A stretch of 64,000 nt of DNA, from positions 1 through 64,000 of the forward strand of contig VENA01000024.1 of assembly GCA_009711785.1 (NCBI GenBank), written 5' to 3'. This document shows positions 8,224 to 15,544 of the stretch, piece after piece. The notes beneath the pieces are model-generated. The model was not told the DNA's origin and ran no database searches. It worked only from the letters and a program-made list of their open reading frames with translations. The DNA is from Bacillota bacterium (lineage in GTDB: Bacteria > Bacillota > Clostridia > Tissierellales > MES13). Position 1 is the stretch's first letter. Each line of letters starts with the position of its first letter. A program made the translations under genes and the position numbers.

Positions 8224-8262
8224 AAAAGGTTTGTTAGCTATCTTGCTTACAAACCTTTTTTA
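8224..8262 (+). terminator. Intrinsic terminator after divIVA
   Basis: Perfect 11-bp arms at 8224-8234 and 8249-8259 around a 14-base loop, then a T run. It ends the ylm cluster. Confidence 0.9.
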
Positions 8263-8270
8263 ATATATAC

Positions 8271-8298
8271 TTGACAGTAAATTAAGAAGTTATATAAT
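8271..8298 (+). promoter_or_regulatory. Housekeeping promoter of mtnN-DAHP synthase
   Basis: Perfect TTGACA at 8271-8276, 16-base spacer, perfect TATAAT at 8293-8298, immediately after the divIVA terminator and 40 bases before mtnN. Confidence 0.9.
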
Positions 8299-8338
8299 TA
8301 TAGAGTGTGAAAAATGCTGAAATAGTAGGAGGAATCAA

Positions 8339-9037
8339 ATGAATAATATAGGTATTATAGGCGCTATGGATGAAGAATTAGAAATGTTAATAGAAAAAAT
8401 AGAAATTAAGAATAAAAAAGAAATTGCTAAAATGGTTTTTTATGAAGGAGAGTTGTTGGGTAAATCTGTAGTTTTAGTAAGATGTGGTATAGGAAAAGTT
8501 AATGCAGCTTTATGCACTCAGATACTAATTTCTGAATTTAAGATTGAGGCTGTTATAAATACAGGAGTTGCTGGAGCAGTATCGAAAGATTTAGATATTG
8601 GTGATATTGTTGTTTCAAAGGATGTAATTCAACATGATTTTAATGCTACTGGTTTTGGATACAAGCTTGGAGAGATTCCAAGATTAGAAGAATATATTTT
8701 TAAAAGTAATGAAAAACTAATAAAAATAGCAAAAAAAATAAGCAGTGAGAAATTACTAGATCATAAAGTATCAGTTGGAAGAATACTATCTGGGGATGTT
8801 TTTGTAGCAAGTTCAGAAATAAAGGACAAACTATGGAAAAATTTCAAAGGAGATTGTGCTGAAATGGAGGGTGCAGCAATAGGGCATGCATGTTTTTTAA
8901 ATGATATTCCTTTTGTTATATTACGTTCAATTTCTGATAAAGCTGATGGTAAAGCCCATGGAAACTTTAATGATTTTGTACATCAGGCAGCAATAAATTC
9001 TGCAAATATCGTGGAAAAAATGATTAGTCTAATATAG
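8339..9037 (+). CDS. mtnN: 5'-methylthioadenosine/S-adenosylhomocysteine nucleosidase
   Basis: Hydrolyses methylthioadenosine and S-adenosylhomocysteine to adenine plus the thioribose or homocysteine ribose, clearing inhibitors formed by SAM-dependent enzymes. The 232-residue protein begins IGIIGAMDEE (general acid region at 12-13), has GVAGAV, DVIQHDFNATGFGYK, the purine-contacting CAEMEGAAIGH, and ILRSISDKADG with the catalytic aspartate. Length is usual. First gene after a strong promoter, co-transcribed with the DAHP synthase 14 bases downstream; the functional link between the two is not obvious. Confidence 0.96.
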   Translation: MNNIGIIGAMDEELEMLIEKIEIKNKKEIAKMVFYEGELLGKSVVLVRCGIGKVNAALCTQILISEFKIEAVINTGVAGAVSKDLDIGDIVVSKDVIQHDFNATGFGYKLGEIPRLEEYIFKSNEKLIKIAKKISSEKLLDHKVSVGRILSGDVFVASSEIKDKLWKNFKGDCAEMEGAAIGHACFLNDIPFVILRSISDKADGKAHGNFNDFVHQAAINSANIVEKMISLI

Positions 9038-9051
9038 TATGGAGGATTTTT

Positions 9052-9864
9052 ATGGATATAGATTTAGTGAAAAAAAGAAATAATGATAAAAAAATAATAG
9101 ACTTAGGGGAAGATATTAAAATAGGAGGTAATGAATTTACTATAATATCAGGTCCATGTTCTGTTGAAAATGAAGAACAGATACATACCATAGCTAATTT
9201 TTTAAGTGAATTAGGAGTTAAGATATTAAGAGGTGGTGCATTTAAGCCGAGAACATCCCCCTATGCCTTTCAAGGACTTGGTTTTAATGGGTTAAAACTT
9301 TTAAGAGAAGCAGCAGATGAAAATAAATTAAAAGTCATATCAGAAATAATGGATCCAAGGGATGTTGAAAAAGCATATGATTATGTAGATATTATACAAA
9401 TAGGATCTAGGAATATGCAGAATTATAGTTTATTAAAAGAAATAGGTAAAGTAGATAAACCTATTTTATTAAAACGAGGCATGACAGCTACAGTTAAAGA
9501 ATGGCTAATGGCAGCTGAGTATATTGCATTAGAGGGTAATGAAGATATCATACTTTGTGAAAGAGGAATAAGGACTTTTGAAAATTATACTAGAAATACC
9601 TTAGATTTAACGGTTGTGCCAATAATAAAATCTTTATCTAAATTACCTATTATTGTAGACCCAAGTCATGGTACTGGGAGAAGAAATCTTGTAATACCTA
9701 TGACTAGGGCCGCTGTTACTGTGTCAGCAGATGGAGTTATGATTGAGATCCATCCAAAACCAGAAGAAGCTTTATCAGATGGTTTTCAATCTTTAGATTT
9801 TAAACAAACAAAAAAGTTAATAAAAGAAATAGATAAAATTAAAAGTTGTATTGATAAACTTTAA
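9052..9864 (+). CDS. aroF: 3-deoxy-7-phosphoheptulonate (DAHP) synthase, type I-beta, without regulatory domain
   Basis: Joins phosphoenolpyruvate and erythrose-4-phosphate in the first step of the shikimate pathway. In 270 residues it shows GPCSVE at 34-39, [11 protein letters not shown] at 65-75, [31 protein letters not shown] and [14 protein letters not shown], all of the AroF/AroG-Q type I-beta barrel. It lacks both the N-terminal ferredoxin-like domain of the Thermotoga enzyme and the chorismate mutase domain of Bacillus AroA, so it is predicted to be insensitive to direct feedback through those domains. No other aro gene is nearby. A KDO8P synthase is less likely given the arginine-rich motifs. 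Confidence 0.92.
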   Translation: MDIDLVKKRNNDKKIIDLGEDIKIGGNEFTIISGPCSVENEEQIHTIANFLSELGVKILRGGAFKPRTSPYAFQGLGFNGLKLLREAADENKLKVISEIMDPRDVEKAYDYVDIIQIGSRNMQNYSLLKEIGKVDKPILLKRGMTATVKEWLMAAEYIALEGNEDIILCERGIRTFENYTRNTLDLTVVPIIKSLSKLPIIVDPSHGTGRRNLVIPMTRAAVTVSADGVMIEIHPKPEEALSDGFQSLDFKQTKKLIKEIDKIKSCIDKL

Positions 9865-9886
9865 AGTTTATTAATACAACTTTTTT
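9841..9886 (+). terminator. Terminator overlapping the end of the DAHP synthase gene
   Basis: A long, nearly perfect hairpin (9841-9884) whose left arm is the last eight codons of the gene, with the stop codon close to the loop, followed by more T. Ribosomes finishing the gene would cover the left arm. Confidence 0.85.
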
Positions 9887-9905
9887 ATTTTACTAAATGT
9901 TTATA

Positions 9906-9934
9906 TTACTAGATTCAAAACGTTAATCTAGTAA
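9906..9934. repeat. Inverted repeat, possible operator
   Basis: Arms TTACTAGATT (9906-9915) and AATCTAGTAA (9925-9934) are perfect complements around a 9-base spacer, with weaker symmetry beyond. There is no T run, so it is not an ordinary terminator. It lies upstream of the candidate promoter of the DUF5665 gene. Confidence 0.6.
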
Positions 9935-9967
9935 TTAACATATAAGCATAATCTTATAAAAGCTTTT

Positions 9968-9997
9968 TTGTGTAAAAAGTTAAACATTGCATATAAT
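9968..9997 (+). promoter_or_regulatory. Candidate promoter of DUF5665-YteA genes
   Basis: TTGTGT, 18-base spacer, TATAAT (9992-9997). The same -10 region also reads CATATAATA, which fits the sigma-K -10 pattern CATANNNTA, but no matching AC at the expected -35 distance is seen. The sigma factor is therefore undecided. Confidence 0.45.
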
Positions 9998-10037
9998 AAA
10001 AATATCAATATCTAAGAAAGGTTAGTGAGGTAAAACT

Positions 10038-10322
10038 ATGGGTAATAATGAAAAAAATGAATTGGAAGATAAAGTATATGATTTAGCTTTAAAAATTGAA
10101 AAAACAAAGATTGCAGAATATGTAGATATATTGGATAATAAATGGAGACTATTATCAATTAACTTTGTAGCTGGCTTAGCTAGAGGATTTGGAATGGCTG
10201 TTGGTTTTACAATTTTAGGTGCTTTATTTATATACATTGCTCAAAGAATAATCACTTTAAACCTTCCTGTTATTGGTGATTTCATAGCGGAATTAGTAAA
10301 AATAGTAAAACAGAATTTATAG
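10038..10322 (+). CDS. DUF5665 family membrane protein
   Basis: A 94-residue protein. Residues 1-40 are charged and helical (KVYDLALKIEKTKIAEYVDILDN), followed by NFVAGLARGFGMAVGFTILGA and a second hydrophobic stretch, the pattern of DUF5665 proteins found across clostridia. Function unknown. It lies 9 bases before the YteA-like gene with which it is presumably co-transcribed, and behind a candidate promoter and inverted repeat. Confidence 0.85.
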   Translation: MGNNEKNELEDKVYDLALKIEKTKIAEYVDILDNKWRLLSINFVAGLARGFGMAVGFTILGALFIYIAQRIITLNLPVIGDFIAELVKIVKQNL

Positions 10323-10331
10323 GAGGGAATT

Positions 10332-11003
10332 ATGGATAAAGATAAATTAAATTATTATAAAAATAGACTTATTGAAGAAAAAAATAGTACTTTAAAAACT
10401 GTTGATACAATGAATGAAGAATCTAATAAAGCACTAAAGGAATCTACAGATGAATTATCAGTATATGATAACCATCCTGCTGATATTGGTAGTGAAACAT
10501 ATATGATGGAGCAGAGTATGAATTTAAAGAATAATGAAGAGTTAATTATAAAACAAATAGATATAGCTTTAGAAAAAATAGAAAACGGAACTTATGGAAA
10601 ATGTGAGATATGCGGAGAGGAAATGGATTTAGATAGATTAGATATAATCCCATATGTAAAAACGTGCTTAAATTGTAGGGATGATAAATTACCTATGAAT
10701 GATATGAATAATCAAAGACCTGCAGAAGAAGATAATTTAAAATATCCCTTCGGGAGAACAAACAAAGATCATAGTCAAGAAGAATATGTTGGTACAGACG
10801 GTGAAGATATAAGTCAAAGCATATATAAATTTAATCAAGTAAAGAGTGATCCGTCATTAAACACAGGGGATGATATTGGTATTTATGATGAGAAGGAAGC
10901 AGGTATTGTTGAGGATGTAGAGAAAATTTCTAGTGATTTTTATAAAGGACAATTAGAAAATGAAGATAGAAAGGATATTCCAGATAGACAGAAAAAGAAA
11001 TAA
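10332..11003 (+). CDS. yteA: TraR/DksA-type zinc finger protein, YteA-like sporulation protein
   Basis: A 223-residue protein. The N-terminal half is helical (KNRLIEEKNSTLKTVDTMN; DNHPADIGSETYMMEQ), followed by a four-cysteine zinc finger with C91, C94, C112 and C115 in CEIC...CLNC, as in DksA/TraR. The C-terminal 100 residues are acidic and contain the YteA-type FGRTNKD and YPFG segments. The YteA family is reported in sporulating Firmicutes. It may contact RNA polymerase through its secondary channel as DksA does, but that is inference. A terminator follows. Confidence 0.88.
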   Translation: MDKDKLNYYKNRLIEEKNSTLKTVDTMNEESNKALKESTDELSVYDNHPADIGSETYMMEQSMNLKNNEELIIKQIDIALEKIENGTYGKCEICGEEMDLDRLDIIPYVKTCLNCRDDKLPMNDMNNQRPAEEDNLKYPFGRTNKDHSQEEYVGTDGEDISQSIYKFNQVKSDPSLNTGDDIGIYDEKEAGIVEDVEKISSDFYKGQLENEDRKDIPDRQKKK

Positions 11004-11028
11004 AGGGTTATAAAGCCCTTTTTTTTTA
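11002..11028 (+). terminator. Intrinsic terminator after the YteA-like gene
   Basis: AAAGGGTT pairs with AGCCCTTT (one wobble) around a 4-base loop, followed by eight T. It overlaps the stop codon. Confidence 0.85.
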
Positions 11029-11089
11029 GAGTTGTAATATCCTTTAATATAGATTAAAATATATTTAGACTAAAAATAAGGAGGTTTAT

Positions 11090-11542
11090 ATGTATTACTT
11101 ATTACCATTATTAGTTATTATTATCGATCAATTAACTAAATACTTAGCCGTGAAGCACTTATATAGACAAGCATCGGTAAGTGTTATAGGAGATTTTTTA
11201 AGCTTTACTTTTGTAAAAAATTTTGGTGCAGCCTTTGGTATATTGCAAAATCAAAAAATGTTTTTTATTATTATAACAATAGTTATACTTATAGGAATTA
11301 TACTTTTTATGAAAATTAGTAATAATTCAAAACTTATGGATTATTCCTTATTATTAATAATAGGAGGTGCCATAGGTAATTTAATAGATAGAATAAGAAT
11401 TGGTTATGTGATAGACTTTATAGATGTTAAATTTGGGAATTTATATGATTATCCAGTTTTTAATTTGGCAGATAGTTTTATAGTAGTAGCTACTATAATC
11501 ATTATATATTTAGTTATATTTGATAAATATGAAATAAAATAG
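11090..11542 (+). CDS. lspA: Lipoprotein signal peptidase (signal peptidase II)
   Basis: Membrane aspartyl protease that removes signal peptides from prolipoproteins after lipid modification. The 150-residue protein has four predicted membrane helices, the NFGAAFGI motif at about 44-51, the GGAIGNLIDR block at 92-101 and the two catalytic aspartates, D109 in VIDF and D128 in NLADS. Length is standard. It precedes a pseudouridine synthase and pyrR in the common order lspA-rluD-pyrR. Confidence 0.97.
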   Translation: MYYLLPLLVIIIDQLTKYLAVKHLYRQASVSVIGDFLSFTFVKNFGAAFGILQNQKMFFIIITIVILIGIILFMKISNNSKLMDYSLLLIIGGAIGNLIDRIRIGYVIDFIDVKFGNLYDYPVFNLADSFIVVATIIIIYLVIFDKYEIK

Positions 11543-11555
11543 AAAGAGTGATACT

Positions 11556-12473
11556 ATGGCAGATATCGAAATCATTGTTTGTAAAGAAGATTCCGGTAGA
11601 ATCGATGCATATTTAGCAGAAAAGTTAGATGAATTATCTAGATCATATATAAAAAAATTAATTAAAAAGGGTAATATATTAATTAATGATGAAAAGATAA
11701 AACCTAGATATAATATTAATGAAGGAGATAAGATAGAAATAAATTTACCTAAACCAAAAGAAATTGAAGCAGTACCAGAGGATATACCAGTAAATATAGT
11801 ATATGAAGATGACGATGTTGCTGTTGTTAATAAACCTCAAGGGATGGTAGTACACCCAGCTAAAGGAAATCAAACAGAAACCTTAGTAAATGCATTATTA
11901 TATCACCTAGATAGTTTATCATCGATAAATGGTGTTATAAGGCCAGGAATTGTACATAGAATTGATAAAGATACAACTGGATTATTAATGGTTGCTAAAA
12001 GTGATTTAGCCCATATAAAGTTATCAGAACAGTTAAAAGAACACACCATAACTAGAAAATATTATACTTTAGTCGAAGGTAGAATTAATGAAAAGAAAGG
12101 AACGATAAACGCTCCTATAGGGAGAAATCCATCAAATAGGATAAAGATGGCAGTTACATCTAAAAACAGCAAAGAAGCAATAACTCATTTTAAGGTTTTA
12201 AAGCGTTTTAATAAATATACTTTATTAGAGGTGAGTTTAGAAACTGGAAGAACTCATCAAATAAGGGTACATATGGCATATATTAAACATCCTGTAGTGG
12301 GAGATCCTGTATATGGAGTTAAAAGACAAAAGTTTAATTTAAAAGGTCAGCTATTGCATGCAAAGATAATAGGTTTTAAGCATCCAAGAACCGATAAATA
12401 CTTGGAATTTAATTCTAATTTACCTACACATTTTGAAAAAATACTAGAAATTCTAGAAAAAAGAAAAAATTAA
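11556..12473 (+). CDS. rluD: RluA-family pseudouridine synthase (RluD-like)
   Basis: Isomerises uridines in RNA, most likely in 23S rRNA. The 305-residue protein has an N-terminal S4 domain (about 12-68), then a catalytic domain with VVHP, HRIDKDTTGLLM (catalytic aspartate D137) and LETGRTHQIRVH. The S4 plus RluA-type core is that of RluD, and the position beside lspA matches Bacillus ylyB; the exact target uridine cannot be read from sequence. Start 14 bases after lspA. Confidence 0.93.
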   Translation: MADIEIIVCKEDSGRIDAYLAEKLDELSRSYIKKLIKKGNILINDEKIKPRYNINEGDKIEINLPKPKEIEAVPEDIPVNIVYEDDDVAVVNKPQGMVVHPAKGNQTETLVNALLYHLDSLSSINGVIRPGIVHRIDKDTTGLLMVAKSDLAHIKLSEQLKEHTITRKYYTLVEGRINEKKGTINAPIGRNPSNRIKMAVTSKNSKEAITHFKVLKRFNKYTLLEVSLETGRTHQIRVHMAYIKHPVVGDPVYGVKRQKFNLKGQLLHAKIIGFKHPRTDKYLEFNSNLPTHFEKILEILEKRKN

Positions 12474-12474
12474 C

Positions 12475-12503
12475 TAGACAAATGTCTAATGGTATGCTAT
12501 CAT
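12475..12503 (+). promoter_or_regulatory. Promoter of pyrR with palindromic -35 region
   Basis: TAGACA, 17-base spacer, TATCAT. The -35 element is the left half of a palindrome, TAGACA-AA-TGTCTA (12475-12488), which could be an operator or chance. It begins right after the rluD-like stop and drives the pyrR leader. Confidence 0.6.
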
Positions 12504-12523
12504 GTATTAAGATAAAAAAGAAA

Positions 12524-13178
<655 letters not shown>

Positions 13179-13180
13179 GA

Positions 13181-13247
13181 CCTTTTAAATCAGTCCTGTG
13201 AGGCTGATAAGGGAGATTTTGTCTCCCTCCTTAAAATTCAAAGGAGG
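13181..13247 (+). promoter_or_regulatory. PyrR binding site and putative translational switch of uraA
   Basis: The PyrR binding hairpin is canonical: loop sequence AGTCCTGTGAGGCT at 13192-13205, stem ATCAG/CTGAT, outer stem CCTT (13181-13184) / AAGG (13209-13212). It overlaps a second hairpin, AGGGAGA (13210-13216) / TCTCCCT (13222-13228), which has no T run. That hairpin in turn overlaps CCTCCTT (13226-13232), which is complementary to the uraA ribosome site AAGGAGG (13241-13247). PyrR binding would open the middle hairpin and let the ribosome site be masked. The pairings are seen; the translational mode is inferred. Confidence 0.72.
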
Positions 13248-13254
13248 TATATTT

Positions 13255-14529
13255 ATGTCTGTAAACACTTGTGTAAATGAAAAATCAAATGGAAATCAAG
13301 AGAAACTTAAATCTGCAACAAGGAAAGGTATAATGGGTATACAACACGTGGTTGCCATGTTTGGTGCAACTGTATTAGTACCTATGTTAACTGGATTAAA
13401 TCCATCTGTGGCATTATTTTCAGCTGGTTTTGGAACTTTATTATTTCACTTAGTAACTAAGGGGATTGTACCTGTATTTTTAGGCTCAAGTTTTGCCTTT
13501 ATACCGGTAATAGTAGCGGTTGCTAATAAGTATGGAGACTTAAGATATGCCCAAGGAGGTATAGTAGTAGCCGGTGGTTTGTACATGGTATTTTCTTTAA
13601 TGATAAAAATCTTTGGTGCAGATAAAGTAAAGAGTTTCTTTCCACCTATTGTAACAGGACCTATGATTATAGTTATAGGACTAATATTAAGTCCAACTGC
13701 TATAGAAATGGCTTCTGCAAACTGGCTTGTAGCTTCTGTGGTTGTAATTACAGTAACTTTAGTATCAGTATTTGCAAAGGGCTTTTTTAAAGTAATACCA
13801 ATATTATGTGGTGTCTTAGTAGGATATGCATTTTCAGCATTTTTAGGAATAATAGATTATAGTCCGATATTAGAAGCAAGTTACTTTAGTATGCCAGAAT
13901 TTACAGCGCCTAAATTTAGTTTTGGAGCAGTGGCTATGATAGCTCCAATAGTATTAGCTGTTTTTATGGAACATATAGGAGATATAACAACTAACGGAGC
14001 CGTTGTAGGCAAGAATTTCTTTGAAGAACCAGGAGTGCATAGAACTTTATTAGGAGATGGTATTGCTACATTATTTGCAGGTTTTATAGGCGCACCAGCT
14101 AATACAACGTATGGTGAAAATACTAGTGTTTTAGCTGTAACTAAAAACTATAACCCATCAATTTTAAGATTAGCAGCATGCATAGCAATCACTTTAAGTT
14201 TTATAGGAAAACTAGGAGCTATATTACAAACTATACCTGTTCCAGTAATGGGTGGAGTAAGTATTATACTATTTGGTATGATAGCAAGTGTTGGATTGAG
14301 AACATTAACTACTGCTGAGGTTGATTTTTCAAGTAATAGAAACTTAATAGTAGCATCTTTAATATTAGTAGCAGGAATAGGCACTGAAATACTTAAAATA
14401 AAACAAAATCTTAATGCCTTTGATGGAGTGATAGGTATTCAGATAACAGACAATATTCAAATAGTAGGTTTAAGTTTAGCGGCAATTATAGGTATATGTG
14501 TAAATAAATTATTACCAGAAACAGCTTAA
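13255..14529 (+). CDS. uraA: Uracil permease (NCS2 family)
   Basis: Proton-coupled uracil importer of the nucleobase:cation symporter 2 family. The 424-residue protein has about 14 hydrophobic segments, the start GIQHVVAMFGATVLVPML, and later the family residues in FMEHIGDITTNGAVVG and FIGAPANTTYGENT. I use ATG 13255, behind AAGGAGG, rather than a GTG 57 bases upstream within the PyrR site. It lies 76 bases after pyrR and is predicted to be repressed when UMP is plentiful. A strong terminator follows, so the operon is pyrR-uraA only. Confidence 0.95.
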   Translation: MSVNTCVNEKSNGNQEKLKSATRKGIMGIQHVVAMFGATVLVPMLTGLNPSVALFSAGFGTLLFHLVTKGIVPVFLGSSFAFIPVIVAVANKYGDLRYAQGGIVVAGGLYMVFSLMIKIFGADKVKSFFPPIVTGPMIIVIGLILSPTAIEMASANWLVASVVVITVTLVSVFAKGFFKVIPILCGVLVGYAFSAFLGIIDYSPILEASYFSMPEFTAPKFSFGAVAMIAPIVLAVFMEHIGDITTNGAVVGKNFFEEPGVHRTLLGDGIATLFAGFIGAPANTTYGENTSVLAVTKNYNPSILRLAACIAITLSFIGKLGAILQTIPVPVMGGVSIILFGMIASVGLRTLTTAEVDFSSNRNLIVASLILVAGIGTEILKIKQNLNAFDGVIGIQITDNIQIVGLSLAAIIGICVNKLLPETA

Positions 14530-14556
14530 ACTAATTAATTAAATAGCAAGATAAAA

Positions 14557-14597
14557 AACACCCTAATTATTTATGAGATAATAATTAGGGTGTTTTT
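14557..14597 (+). terminator. Intrinsic terminator after uraA
   Basis: Perfect 15-bp arms 14557-14571 and 14580-14594 with an 8-base loop and a T run. Confidence 0.92.
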
Positions 14598-14631
14598 TTA
14601 TAATTATAAAACTTAAATAATATTAATATTA

Positions 14632-14660
14632 TAGAAAAATAATAAGTATGTTGTTATAAT
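14632..14660 (+). promoter_or_regulatory. Candidate promoter of the PAP2 gene
   Basis: Perfect TATAAT at 14655-14660 with an extended TGT just before it; the -35 element TAGAAA is weak, spacer 17. Confidence 0.65.
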
Positions 14661-14679
14661 GTAATAAAGGTGGGATTAT

Positions 14680-15516
14680 ATGGAACTTGATTTTCTTTTA
14701 TTATTACAAAATATAAGTAATCCAATTTTAGATAAATTATTTATAATAGTCACTAATATAGGAAGTGAGTATTTTTACTTTATTGCTATACTATTAATTT
14801 ATTGGTGTATAGATAAAACTATTGGAATAAAGGTTTTATTTATTGTCGTAGCATCATCTTTTATAAATGATTTAGTGAAGGGATTATTTAAAGCAGAAAG
14901 ACCAATAAGTTTAGATGAAATTAATTCGTTATATGTAAAATCTGCACCGGGGTATTCTTTTCCTAGTGGTCACTCACAAATATCTGCATCCTTTTGGTTT
15001 TATTTGATGACTAAATTTAACAGGAAAATATTTTATATTATAGGATCTATAATTATGATTTTAGTAGGGTTTTCAAGACTTTATTTAAGAGTTCATTGGC
15101 CTAGAGATGTTTTCTTTGGATTAATATTAGGTGTATTTATCGTTTTATTAATAAAAGTAGTTAAGAAAAAAGTTAAGATAGGTGAGAGTATTCTTTTATA
15201 TTTTATGTTGTTAATAATATTAAATTTAATACTCTTTTTTGTTAGTAATAATATATACACAATAGTTATATCTTCATTGACGGGAATATTAATTGGTTAT
15301 ATGTTAGAAAATAAGTTTATTAATTTTAATGAAAGTTCTACTTTTATAAGACAAGTAATTAAGCTTATTTTAGGGTTATCTATAATATTAGTTATTTTCA
15401 TTTTATTTAATTTATTACCATCTATAGGTATTATAGATTATTTAAAGTTTTTAATGATTGGTTTCACTTCAACATTTGTAATTCCATATGTATTTACTAA
15501 ATTAAATCTAGCATAA
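14680..15516 (+). CDS. PAP2-family membrane phosphatase
   Basis: Integral membrane lipid or undecaprenyl phosphate phosphatase of the PAP2 superfamily. The full catalytic signature is present: K67-x6-R74-P75, PSGH at 95-98 and SR(132-133)-x5-H139-x3-D143, on a background of about eight hydrophobic helices in 278 residues. Whether it works on undecaprenyl diphosphate, phosphatidylglycerol phosphate or another lipid cannot be told. The C-terminal 120 residues are extra membrane segments beyond the catalytic core. Monocistronic, convergent with rqcH. Confidence 0.92.
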   Translation: MELDFLLLLQNISNPILDKLFIIVTNIGSEYFYFIAILLIYWCIDKTIGIKVLFIVVASSFINDLVKGLFKAERPISLDEINSLYVKSAPGYSFPSGHSQISASFWFYLMTKFNRKIFYIIGSIIMILVGFSRLYLRVHWPRDVFFGLILGVFIVLLIKVVKKKVKIGESILLYFMLLIILNLILFFVSNNIYTIVISSLTGILIGYMLENKFINFNESSTFIRQVIKLILGLSIILVIFILFNLLPSIGIIDYLKFLMIGFTSTFVIPYVFTKLNLA

Positions 15517-15518
15517 AA

Positions 15519-15544
15519 AAAATAGAGGACTAATCCTCTATTTT
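15519..15544. terminator. Bidirectional terminator between PAP2 gene and rqcH
   Basis: Perfect 11-bp arms (15519-15529, 15534-15544) with a 4-base loop, flanked by A run and T-rich DNA. The rqcH stop codon lies inside the hairpin, so this convergent pair shares a very compact 3' end. Confidence 0.88.

Noticed and set aside
13209-13235. Intrinsic terminator before uraA
   Set aside because: The hairpin is good but is followed by CCTTAAAATT, without the needed T run; the ribosome-site masking model explains it better.
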